Notes under the pieces: model-generated | What the model saw: the letters and a program-made list of their open reading frames with translations, nothing else | Told to the model about the DNA's origin: nothing | Databases searched by the model: none | Made by a program: the position numbers and the translations under genes | Shown here: positions 1 through 11,316 of the stretch, piece by piece | Position numbering within the stretch: the first letter of the stretch is position 1 | Layout: each line of letters opens with the position of its first letter | Assembly (NCBI GenBank): GCA_014549065.1 | Contig: JACDOX010000044.1 | Coordinates: 2,356,001-2,420,000 of the forward strand | DNA: 64,000 nucleotides | From: Cardinalis cardinalis | Lineage: Eukaryota > Chordata > Aves > Passeriformes > Cardinalidae | Direction: 5' to 3'

Positions 1-2704
1 TGCTACTGTCTTCAGTACTATTGGCTATTTTGTCTGCTCTGTGGAACCTGCCGTTCAGAAATAGCAACAACAATGCCAACAAAAATCTGAGGAATTCAGG
101 AGGGCTCAAACATCAACTTCAATAATTTTTTCTTTCTTTCTTCCTTCCAGAAATGGAAAAAGTTCTAATGACATGACTTTAAATAGTCTCATAAATAAAG
201 TGTCAACATCCCAAGGATATAATGAATAGTGTAGGAGAAAAACCAAAATGTATATATTGTCTTNCAGTTACATAAAAATTATGCCAGTTGGGAACCTTTT
301 AGCATATGATGAGTAGGGGAAAACCACTGTTTGAAAAGTTCCAAAATACACATTAGCACCAATTAGTCTTCTCTAACAGGATTAAAGAGCCACATTTAAG
401 GAGAAAATTTAAGCCTATTTCATAATGATTTATTCTTAGATGGTATTTCTCTGAAGTGCCAATTCACCATCAACCTCTCAATTACAGTCAAACCAACTCA
501 AAGTAAATCCAGCCAGCAGAAATTGCTAAAGCACATAGAGCAAATATGAGTTGAGAATTGCCTTTCATCATAATTTTAGATTTTCTTTTTTTAAGGCCCA
601 AGGGCATATAAATGATATTTTGAATAACTGGAACTCACTGTAATATCTAGTCCAAGGTTTGAAAANCATCACTTTCTATCTGGGGTCTAAGCACAACCTC
701 AGTTGGCTACTGTATTGTCAGAATCTTCTATGTAAAATACAGCAACTTTTGGAAAACTGCCATCCTTTAATAATTTACTCATTGTTTATATACTGTTTGG
801 GATTTTCAGAAAAAAATTTGCAACAAGACTGAGCTATGAAGCAAACAGTCTCTTTTTAATCTGAACATACTCCCACAGCAATGTGGGTTTTTTTTAAAGC
901 AGACCTGTTAAGCTATGCATTTAAAATACACCCAAGCTACATAAAACCCTCTAAGACTTTAAGCAACAAAACATCTAGGACATTAAACCACAAGAAGTGG
1001 GGGTGGGTTTTATCTGTTTTGGTAAGGATTATGGGGAATAGCTCCCTATGTTTTCTGCTTAAGAACATTAAANGCACAAAAATACATCAACAGTTGAGGC
1101 AACAACATAAAAAATCTCTTAAATTGGCCTGAAAAGTTCTAAAGTTTGGACATGCAAGTTCCTTGAAAAAGTTCTTGTTTTTTATATCGNAAGTAGCCAC
1201 TGCATTGTCTGAAACACAAAGAATGATGCTTTCATGTCTGGCTGCATTCCAGTTTGGGTAATTGCATTTTACCTGCACAAATTGCATTGGCAGTTTTCAT
1301 TAGGCACAGTATTATTCTTTATTCCCAACTTTACATTGTTGCTATATGCTATTAACACAGTTTCAGCTCTTCAGCCAAGAAGCAGCCACATACTGCAAGG
1401 AAACCCCCACAAATTCAGAGCTTTTTTTTTTTTCCATCAATTCCTCAGTGTTCCCCAAAAAAGCATTCTAGATAAAATTTGGAAGCACCTAGGAAATCAG
1501 CTGTACATTGCCATAAGTCTAATCCTACACACACCCCCCCACAATTTTTTAAAGGTTATAAGTTACCTTAGGAAAAAAAGAAATCTTTTTTGTTGCTTTT
1601 CAGACNATTTTGAGGGCATTACAACTCTTTGTGTCTCTGATTATTTTATGGTTTTAATGTTTAGGCCTATTATTAGCTTACGGCATATAGAATGAATAAT
1701 CAAAATGGTATTGTATCAAAATTTNGTCCAAAGCTAAATATTAAGAAAGTTTGGAAAAACACAATGAAGTTGTCCCTTCTGCATAATATACAACATAAGC
1801 CCAAAACCTGATGCAGAACCAGAGAAAATCANCACCTGTGTTGATGGACTGAAAACAAGGGCATCAAGGCTCTGTCTTCAATGCAGAACCTCTCCATTTC
1901 CTTTGATAAATGCTCTGCAGAATCATTTTAATTTATAATATTCTACACCAACCTATACCGTTTCTTTACAGTTATAATACAGTCTCTTTTGCCCACAGTT
2001 TAAAAGTGTTTTTGAAACAATGAGTTTCAGCTCTTCAGAGCTAATTAAGAGTATGTAATTAGATATGAATTAGTATCTCTTACAATCTAACTGTTGAGAA
2101 TGAAACTGAGTCTGTTTGGTTCAGAAAAAATTGTCTGCCATTTATGTGGGAAAATTCAGATTCTTGTACTNGAATCATGATGGCAATTTGAACTGAACTG
2201 TTGCAAAGAATTATTCCCTAGCTAGTTTTCTTATTGGTTTGGTTTAGTATTTGTTTTTTCCCTTTTAACTGTATAGGCTCTGCAATAAAAGATCAAGTAT
2301 CAAGGCATTAGCCCCATTTTGCCACCTCAGCAGCATAAATAAAAAAGATAACTTGGATTGGTGCAGTCGTACATTCTTCACTGCCTTTGTTCTGCCTGAA
2401 GTAAAAGTTAGATAACATATGGTAGGTTCATCTTCATTTATCCAGAGATCTTTTTGACGTTCCATAAGCTAGACTCGTGGCAGACATTTTTTATAACATC
2501 AGCCTTGATGAGCTAAAGACAGAAACAAATGTGTTCTCCTGTGGCTGCAGTGTTTCTCAGATGATCTACCACAATTCTGTCATAAATAATATCCAGAAGG
2601 GGGTTATTATCCTCTCTGATTAGATGATTAGACTAGAAGTTAAACCCACAGTTACTGATCCTAGAAAAAAATATCTCCTATGTTAATGTATGAAACCAGT
2701 AATG
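1..2704. other. Gene-free AT-rich stretch
   Basis: No gene is recognisable here. The stretch holds a C/T-rich run near 126-149 and a run of twelve T at 1422-1433. The longest frame is 153 codons from an ATG at 1234 to 1695; it is rich in Phe, Leu and Ile because the DNA is T-rich, contains an N, and shows no domain. The words around 643-653 faintly resemble the reverse complement of a CR1 tail but are too short to call. Intergenic or intronic DNA is the best reading. Confidence 0.6.
126..149 (+). repeat. C/T-rich low-complexity tract
   Basis: An uninterrupted pyrimidine run made of TTTC and TTCC units. It ends in CAG, so it also looks like a splice acceptor, but no open frame or exon-like sequence follows. 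Simple sequence is the better explanation. Confidence 0.7.
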
Positions 2705-2709
2705 GATTT

Positions 2710-2740
2710 AAGGGAGAAGGAGGGGAGAGGAAGAGAGATG
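2710..2740 (+). repeat. G/A-rich low-complexity tract
   Basis: A purine-only run of about 30 bases built from GGAG and GAGA units in otherwise mixed sequence. No retroposon body is attached to it that I can recognise. Confidence 0.6.
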
Positions 2741-2741
2741 C

Positions 2742-5700
2742 AAAGTACAGATAATGCAGCCAAGTCAATAATCAAGACTTTAGGTAATTATATGGAAANT
2801 ACAAAAAACCTGAGGCTAAATTGACTTCTGTCACACATTGATTTTCTTTTTTTGTCTTTTCAGGAACTTTTTCAGATCTAACATAATGACTTACTAGCCC
2901 TTGGAAGGTGTCTTATTGATAAGAGACTCCATGAAAATGTGACATCCACAGGGTAATTCCCAGGGCTGGAATTAACAGCAAGTACACAACATGGATTCAC
3001 ATAGATGAGACTGTCTGCCCAGTGTAACATAATTGAAAACATTTATTTTCTCTTAGTGGCATTACCAACACCAACGGCATTCTCTTAGAGATGTCCTTTA
3101 CTAATCTGACAGTCAAGGCACACAAAGAAGCTGTAGACTCTCATAAATAATTTTTTTAATCTTTGCCAATAACTCCTCANGATTTCTATGAGAGAGATGA
3201 CAGAGAAGAATGGCCATTACCATAGCTAAGGATTGCAATTTGCCTTTCTGGAGACACACCAAATATTCCTTGAAGTGGTGAACCTAGTTAAATTATTTTG
3301 TCTGACCTTATAAAGACCAGCTAAGATGCTTAAAGACCANCAGAGAGATTGGATAGCACTGTGAAGGCTTGATCCTCTGTTGTAACAACAGATCAACAAT
3401 GACATGCACAATCAAAACTATAAATCACTTCCACTGATACTTGAACTGGCTTAGTATATACGATTAAATCCAAAGAAAAAAAAAGGCAGGAAACATGCTG
3501 GCCAAGCTTCACAAGCAGCAAGTCAGTGAGCACTCAGAGCTGTGGTGGTATGAAAAGTAAGAAGGTTGACAGCCTGAAAACCTCAATTACTTGGTTAGCA
3601 ATTAGCAGCAGAGCTATTTGACTTGGAAATCATTTTCAGCTCCCAGTTCCAAGAAGGTTNCCTCTGGGGTTTATTTCAAAGGTAATGATGAAAGAAGACA
3701 GTTCTCCTATTCTAAAGGTTGGGAGACCCTTTAAAAGTACCCAGGGGAAGTTACAGCCCTTTTAAATTAAGACCACAACTTTTATCAGCGGAGATCTTCT
3801 GTTCATAAGTAGACTTCCACTAAATAGTCAAAGAGCTGCTCTTCCACCAAAAGAAACAAATTTTCTATTCTTCTAAATCTTAAACCAAAATATCATTAAC
3901 TTATTCTACACTTAGGGCCATGCTTTTCTAAGTTTTTACTGCAAAGAAAATAAAGTTTTCTATCTTGTATTCCTACAGCCAGTGCAAGTCTCCAGAGGCT
4001 CTGCTGGACAGAGAAATGACTGTGGTGAGGTTTGCCCATTCAGAGCACTGCTGAAATCCCTGTTGTTCATAAATTCTACTTCCTTTTNATTCCTTTTTTG
4101 ATAAAACTTAAGNGAACACAGCTATGAATATAATAATAACCTTGTACAGGTGAATTCTCAAAGCTCAACTGCCTCCAGATAGGATATGCATTTCCAACAT
4201 TGCTCCAGTGGATGTCAGTGGAACATACAATTTGTTTTATTGCCTTGAGTCTATCAATCAGCCAAACTCCCAGTTTTTCTATGAAACCCAAGCCATGGTC
4301 TTGTGAGGTTACAGAAATAACAGAACTGTTTGAGTGTTTGCAAGTGCAACTCTGATAACGGTTTANGGTGGTTGGAATATTATGTCTGAGAACTGATCAC
4401 AATCCATTGATTCGGAAAGGCAGGAATCATAGTTCTAAAAAGGAAATGCTTTTCCCATAGATCTACATGACAGATGCCTACTTCCAGGACTATGTGCAAT
4501 TTTTTATTAGTAANAAATTACTGATGTTAACCTATGGAGTGAATAAAAGATGAATTGTTATCAATAGAAAACATTTCTATGTAAGTGAGCNGAAGAAGAA
4601 ACGTGACAAAAAATTAATATTTAGGAAATGTTTTGGAAGCAAAAGTTAACACCAAATTCCTCACTAGCAAAGANATTTTAGTGCACTGAGAATGCAAATT
4701 AAATTTTGCAACGAACAAGATGCAATAAAAGCTTCTCAATGTTTGTATGAGATCTTAAAGCAAATATATTTATGTTGAGATGCCTTTGTATTCTCGGTGT
4801 TTACTTTCAATCCTTGACATAAATTAATCAATTTCACTGTAAATGTCTGAGTTTCCTCAGTTGTNTGACACAATAGGCAATATTAAGAACTGTCTTTCTC
4901 CTTTTTTTTCACAGAAGAAAAGTGACCATGTTTGCAAATTGGGAATACACTTCCATCATTGACTACAAATTATCTCAGTCTCATTTGTGTTTTATTTCAT
5001 TTAAGCCTTTAAGGCATAGCATCTGCACTGCCAGCCTACACTCAAGATTTGATGTTTGGGTTGAGGTGAAGTTGAAAAATAAATCAAAAAGATATTCTCA
5101 ATACTGAAATGTGATTAGCCAGATGCAAATTCCTCTCTTCTTATTCCACGTCCTGACATGATCTGACTGTCTTGAGCGTACTGCATTTGTAGAAAGTGAG
5201 TATTCAACCATTTCAGTGTGCGCTTTTTATCTCTTTTGGGTGCCTCTGGAAGGAATCGGCATCCCAAAGCAGTAGCACTTTTGCTTTCTGGCTGAATACT
5301 AGCACACTCATTATCTCACATAGCTTGCAGTCAGAGCTCTCCTCTTAACTTAAGCCTTGGCAATGGATGCAACTGGAGCAGGTCTATGGCTTTCTGAAGT
5401 AACTGGCTGACCAGTTAACCCACGGCTTTAANGAGTGTCTTTAATCTTCAGAAGACTGTATATTTTATGACGTTTTCTTCAATAACTCTTNCCCTTATAT
5501 TCAACAAAAATGAAACAGTAGAAAGAAGTAACCAAAAGTAGAAGTCAAACTGAAAAGTTTCTCTGCTTCTAGCAGTTTACCAAAATCTTAATTTTAAAAA
5601 CCNCTACTGTTCAATTAATGCAACATTTTGATGAGCTGAGATACTTTGCATCCTTGGTATAGTAAAAATTTTAAAGATTGCTGAACTACTTTCTTTTTTA

Positions 5701-6805
5701 TGTGGCTGCAATAACTGTGAGAAGAGCATGTTGATTTCAAAGGTGNGGATTCTTCCCTTACAGCGAAGGTACTACTGTTTCCTGAGATGTACTGGAGACT
5801 TANCTATCAGGCAAAAGAACTTCAGTCCTGCTTGGCCATGCCTGTTGGTTACTACAATTCTGTCACTGTGTCTGTCAGTGTCCCAATGAGGGGGACTGGC
5901 CACTTGTTGGTGTAATAGCATNAAAGCAAAGCACGGCCCTACAACTGACCAAGAGGCATCCGGACTTGACTGCAGCTGTACATGGATCTAGGGAAGGGAT
6001 GCTCCTCCTGGGTACCACCTCTTGCCAACAGAGAATAACAAACAGTACACACTAAAGTGTTCTGCTATCCCTGTTGTCCACATTAAAACAGATATAATCT
6101 GGAAGATTGCCTTTACAGTGCTGCTTCCATAAGTGCAGAGGAATAATAGAGCAAATCTCACTGCAGATGAGGGATGTCTCCTCATGTAGCCAAACACCAC
6201 CTCTTTGGTTATGCAGCAGTATGAAGCTGCTTTTTCTTCTCATTTTGAAACTACCACACCGTATCTGATAGAAACTGAACTCCAATATATTCTGGCAAGA
6301 AAATATTAATTAGAAGACTATAGAAAGAATAAATATACATAAAACTCACATTTTGCCTCACACTTGCCACCCCAAGATAAATGTTTACTAATCATATTGA
6401 TGTGTATACACTTACTATTTGCCACCACATTAGCTGAGAAGCACAGACCAGCATATGCAAGCAGCCAAACAATGACAAAGATAGACTAAAATATTTTTCA
6501 ACAGAAAATAATGAGAGCACTTTACGCACTCACTATACTACAGTCCCATTTAATTTCAAGAGTTCTATGAAGCATTGCTCTAATTGTACATCACTTAGAG
6601 TTCTTGATCTGTGAAGGGGAGGATAATAGATGCCAGGTCATTGTGCTAGTAGCCGTTCATTCAATTTATATTGTCAAAATAAAAATCACACACATCTCAA
6701 AAATCCTNATGAGCACACTAAAAATTGCATCAAAAAGCCATCTGTTTTAGGCCATGCAGAGCTCAGTAACAAAACAAATGTTGCATTTCATTTTCAGATC
6801 CTGGC
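2742..6805. other. Gene-free stretch with splice-acceptor-like sites
   Basis: No gene is recognisable. Two strong acceptor-like sites lie on the plus strand, each a long T-rich run followed by CAG: one ending at 2863, where all three frames close within about a dozen codons, and one ending at 4914, followed by a 64-codon open frame that is listed separately. The region around 5820-6200 is slightly richer in G+C but holds only short overlapping frames on the minus strand. A patch at 4800-4850 has several AATTAA-type words. Confidence 0.55.
4890..5107 (+). other. Acceptor-like site plus short open frame, possible terminal exon
   Basis: A pyrimidine tract at about 4891-4910 runs into ACAG, with AG at 4913-4914, a near-ideal vertebrate 3' splice site. 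From 4916 a frame stays open for 63 codons to a TGA at 5105-5107, with an internal ATG at 4928. An AATAAA lies inside the frame at 5078-5083. The translated peptide has no signal, membrane segment or motif I recognise, and codon third positions follow the AT-rich background. It could be the last exon of an unknown transcript or chance. The acceptor is seen; transcription is not shown. Confidence 0.15.
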
Positions 6806-6809
6806 TTAT

Positions 6810-7200
6810 TGATTATTTTATCTCTTCTGCTGCAGAGTATGCCAGAAGGCCCTGCTCTGGAGGCAAGTTGCAATGAAAAGAGACAAGAATTTTATTAGTG
6901 CTAGAAGACACATAGCTTTGCTTTGGGAAAAATTGCTCAGCTCTCCAACGGAAAAAAATAATACAAATGAATGAGGCCTGACAAAAAGCAGAAAAAAGCC
7001 TGCAGCTGCCATAAAATTGATAAAAGCTGAAAGGGATCACACAGATAAGCATAATAATGCCTAAGCCAATGACATTTCATTATTATCTCTTGGTAGCTGT
7101 CTAGTGCAGCAAGTGAGCCCTTGATGCATTCTCTACCACGTCAATCACTACTTTGCCAGCCAAATTAGAGATGAATCACCCACAGGATCTGCAGAACAGT
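6810..7200. promoter_or_regulatory. Candidate conserved non-coding element (enhancer-like)
   Basis: This patch has balanced composition, no simple sequence and a dense set of transcription-factor-type words, including a CAGCTG E-box at 7003-7008 and several ATTAT and ATTGAT cores. Minus-strand frames here (about 64-79 codons) overlap each other and carry no domain. The texture resembles vertebrate conserved enhancers, but that is pattern recognition only. It could equally be unconstrained intronic DNA. Confidence 0.25.
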
Positions 7201-8420
7201 CTAGTGCAGCTCCTTTTGAGAGAACAGCTCCTCCTGACAACGCAACACCTCCAGTAACATCATTACTGCCAGTTTTATTACCTGCTAACAGCACCTGGGG
7301 AATTCATAGCCTTTATACACTCACAGTTTTTATCAGCTGGGAATGGCACAAGGTAACATTGAATACTCTGTGAGCTGGTGCTGCTTGTGGCACTGTGATC
7401 TTCACAAAGACATGGCAGAGTCAATTCCTCCTTCACATATTTACTGATAAAAGAAAATAATTTTTTGTGTTTTGATCTACTCTTTTCCCAATGAGAGGAA
7501 TACATCCTCCACAGACATAGCTGGGTACTGCAAATGGGCTAAGGACTGCTGCAAGCCACTCAGGCATGCAGGCACTCCTGCTCCATTCCACAAATCACCA
7601 GCTGAGAAAGGGCAAAATCAGCGTTGTCTCAGTTGGGAAAGAAAAGGTATTTAAAACTAAGNGGGTGTAGGCCCTTAGTCCCCACCTAAGAGTAAAGACA
7701 AGGCAATGTTCCTGTCAGTTGTGCAAAGGCAACAGCTCGACTTTTAAGTAACAAACACAGCTGTACAAGCCCAAATTTGTTTATAAACTAATATTTTCAA
7801 AATGAAGCTCAGCTCCCTTCTGGACCAATTTGGTCAATGCTGACTCAGAATACTGGGTCTGTTTTTCACCTACTCTCTGCATAGGGAAAATTATTCCCTT
7901 TCCTAGGAAATAATTTATTCTTCCTCCCCAAATTCTTAGATATCTTGGTGATTTAANTACTTATCTCTAATAATAGTACATTTTACCATCTATTCTATTC
8001 CCTCTCTCCCAGGGTTTTACACACCTCAATGATAACCTCCTCATTCTAGACACCCTTGAGCTTCACAGATCAAATNTAGCTAATCTTTCATATCTTGCAG
8101 ACTGAAAATTAGAGGTCTCTGTTGCAACCTAATCTAAGCAACGTCCTTCTCATTATAAGGTCAGTGGAAGGACACAAATTACTTCAAATGCAATTTTATT
8201 CTTTCTTCAATTTTTGCCCAAAATAATTTACGATTAAAAGTAAGCATAATCTGTCTGTTTAGGACTCTGTATCAAGGCTTCTCTCTTTTCTCTGTTTCCA
8301 TGTAGCATTCAGTTCAGACTGGATTATCTACAAATAATAGTCTTGAATTAAAGTCTACAGTGCTCCTCCTTCTCCTATCACAGGTTATGTATTATTACTT
8401 TTGAGACTCAGGTTCCTTGA
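7201..8420. other. Gene-free stretch
   Basis: Nothing recognisable as a gene or repeat. Short frames occur on both strands around 7278-7650 without any domain. A C/T-rich passage at about 7985-8140 is unassigned. Confidence 0.6.
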
Positions 8421-8422
8421 CC

Positions 8423-8531
8423 CTTAAACTTTAATGTCTCTAATGCATTAAAACAATCTAATAACGCTTGGTAGACCAGGAGAAACGAGTACTGGACTAT
8501 TTTAATGTATTAGAGACACACTGCATTTAAG
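8423..8531. repeat. Long imperfect inverted repeat (hairpin)
   Basis: Arms at 8435-8453 and 8500-8518 are reverse complements over 19 positions with a single G-T mismatch, which would be a G-U wobble in RNA. The 46-base interval keeps partial pairing next to the stem (for example 8457-8460 with 8493-8496) and contains a small inner hairpin in which CTTGG at 8467-8471 can face CCAGG at 8476-8480. Outside the main stem, CTTAAA at 8423-8428 can pair with TTTAAG at 8526-8531 across a loop of 6 and 7 bases. The whole footprint is about 109 bases. It could be a microRNA-like precursor, a small inverted-repeat transposon without clear target-site duplications, or a local template-switch product. The pairing is seen; function is unknown. 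Confidence 0.6.
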
Positions 8532-11263
8532 AATACCACACAAATTCTGAGCTATCATCCTCAGGAAAAGCTTGGTTTTGCCAGTGGCAAAATCTTGTTG
8601 TAATACCTTTCTCCAAAGCCAATTACATGTGGGGCAAAAAATAATTTTTTAAAATGAGTGATGTTGCCTAGAAATTCAGCCAAAATTCACTGACATTTTC
8701 TTATTATAACAAATGACTGAAATACCACATTTTAAGGTACTTGAAATGTTCCTATTAGTATAGCTTGATTTCACTGATAGCAGTCCATTTCATATTATAT
8801 TAACAAACACGAAAATTAGCTGATGAATAACATTAATACCTTATGAAATAGTCCCATGTTATTTAGCAGGGCCCTACGGAGAGGCAAAATTGCTTTTGCA
8901 CATACCAGAACAGAATGGCTAAATTGTGATAAACTTTCTACAGATTCTTTTTGATTCTCTAGATTCTGGCATTAAATTCTACATAACAGTTAAAACATTC
9001 AGTGATGTATGAAGCATACTTTGACTTGCAAGTGAAAAGTCTTGCCATTTATCACCAATTATACCCTTAATGAGTTCTGACTATTGTCAAAGCTTTCTAG
9101 CTTGTCAGTGAAGATGCAAGTGCCACAAGATGCAAGAATTGATCTCTACAGAAAAGTTTATGAATTAGAAAAAAACTCTCTATAAAGATAGCAGTAAAAT
9201 CTTCCTTTAGGATCTACCACTATGTTTTATGCACAGTTTCATAGGAACCTCCCAGTCTGGGGTAAGAGTAAAGAATTCAGAGGAAATGCTATTCTTCTCT
9301 CATAAAAATAAGTGTAAACAGAGTACAGTCTTCTGAATGTACTCATTATCACAGAGAACTGCAGCAAACACAAACTCTTCAGTAATTTTAGTAGCTCTGG
9401 ATTAGATTTTACTTTAATTTCCTCTAAATACATTTTAAGTAGGACTTCACTTGGTTAGAAAGAAACTTTTATATGGAGTTGATTTACAGATGACTGAAGA
9501 TTTGGCACTTGGTTTATTTGGGTTTCCTGTTGCTCATATCAACATGAAAGACATGAGACCATTCTTTTCTACTGGAGGAACAGGATTCTAATCCTAATGA
9601 AAGGGAGCATGTAAAGGTAATNGGACATTTTAACCTCTCAAGAGAGACTTGGGGATGAACTGGATTAGAGTGCTTCACAGAATTCCTACACCAGGGCAAT
9701 GCTGCTATTCCCTAGGGAAGCTCTCTTAAGTTGTAGTCACATCACTATGTTACACAACAGCACACAATATTTATATTCAATAAAGAGAGATTTTGGGAAC
9801 AAAGAGACAAAAGCACTGAAACAATGGGGAGACTATTTAACTTCAGGGTGATGGCACTAGAGCTCACAGATAGAAAACTGGAGACCTGCTAATTAAGCAA
9901 TATTCCATGTGGAAAAAAGTATCAGCTACTCATTGATCTTTATCTGTTTTCCACAAGCATAACTGTTTTTTACACAGATTATCAATATGCATGAAGCACC
10001 CTAGNTGAAAGTGGGCAGAGGAATACAAATACCATGCTCATTTATTAACTTGGGGATGTTTTCAGGTAAAATCTTTNTGTGTGCTTGCAGTATGTACAGA
10101 ACAGTCCTATCCCTGAACACTCTTTGAAGGAAGATATTTAGCATCCTTTGAGAAGAGCTGCCTATCATGACAGCCTGGCAACAGGAACACACAAGTATTC
10201 ACCCACAGCCACAAAAAATATCCTACAAAAACCTGCTTCCCACATCAGTTCTGAGCTAGGAAACTTCAGTGAGCAAGTGCTCAACAGTGAAACAATTCTC
10301 TCTATGCTCTCCTGACAAATGCACCCAGACAGGAGTAAGGGCAGNGCCAATTTATATAAACAAAAGCAGTCTTGATTATCCAACGCAAAGCTGCAACCTG
10401 GGCACATATCTACTAAATAAGATCATGGATTTTACTACCTGCATTGTGTTTCTTAAAAGTTTAAGAAATCTGGTTTTAATTTAGCTTTTAGCAATTTGCT
10501 TATTCTTCATGATTCTGCTATACGTGGAATCTGTCTCTAGATTTCAGAATGACCAACAAGGGTTGATATTGATTTTATCTTCTTTATGACTGTGTCACAA
10601 TTCATTTTGCAGCAGGATATTTTTTTATCTTTTCATCTTAAAGTTCTTCTCCCCTTACCAACAATGAATTTGAATATACATAAGACAGATAATCAATACT
10701 CTACGAGCACTGGTCAATGCAAACTAAACTGCACAGCGCTTCTTGAGTCACAGTTCCCCAAATCTCAAAGCGCCTACAAAGAATGCAAATTCTTTATCTT
10801 GCTACTTATCTACAAAGGTTGGTTCATCAGAACTTTTCTGATGCAGATTTGAAGAGAAACTGCACAGAAACTTACAGCTACCTAGAGCCCAGTAATTACA
10901 GTCTGCTCCCAGGACACAATTACTGAACTGGAGCGTAGGAGCTGAGTAGCTTTTGTTAGTTTTATTTCCAAAATCACACCACCAGAGAACCATAACAAAC
11001 ATTCACTTGAATTTCTAACTGCAGATTATGTTNCATATTGGAAGCCAGCAACAGCAAGGAAAATCATCACTAAGTGGATGTGGTTTGGTTTTCCTCAAAA
11101 ACTAGACACATTTCATAGCAAGACGGACAAGATACAGCCTGGTACNCTGCTCTGCAGCTCGGTCAGCAGCAGCCAGCACGTCCTGAGTGCACAGTTTGTC
11201 TGGAATAACAGTACACAGATTTTTACTACAAAATCATGAAGTGATTCAGAACTGTCCAGGATT
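8532..11263. other. Gene-free stretch
   Basis: AT-rich sequence with scattered frames under 90 codons and no recognisable domain, repeat family or RNA gene. Frames at 10165-10407 (minus) and 10586-10852 (plus) contain in-frame Ns or have background codon use. Confidence 0.6.
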
Positions 11264-11316
11264 CAAAAGCATATATATATGTGTATATATATATCTATCT
11301 ATATATAGTGTATATG
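11264..11316 (+). repeat. AT/GT microsatellite with ATCT interruption
   Basis: Alternating AT units from about 11270, a GTGT step at 11281, then ATATATCTATCTATATATA and a short GTATAT end. It is a short interrupted dinucleotide repeat, likely polymorphic in length. Confidence 0.85.

Noticed and set aside
640..660. ATCTAGTCCAAGG, resembling a reverse CR1 tail
   Set aside because: Eleven matching bases without the flanking tail words are within chance expectation.
1234..1695. 153-codon open frame on the plus strand
   Set aside because: T-rich DNA yields a Phe/Leu/Ile-rich peptide with no motif, and it crosses homopolymers and an N.
2841..2900. Strong splice-acceptor-like site ending at 2863
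   Set aside because: All three downstream frames close almost at once and nothing exon-like follows.
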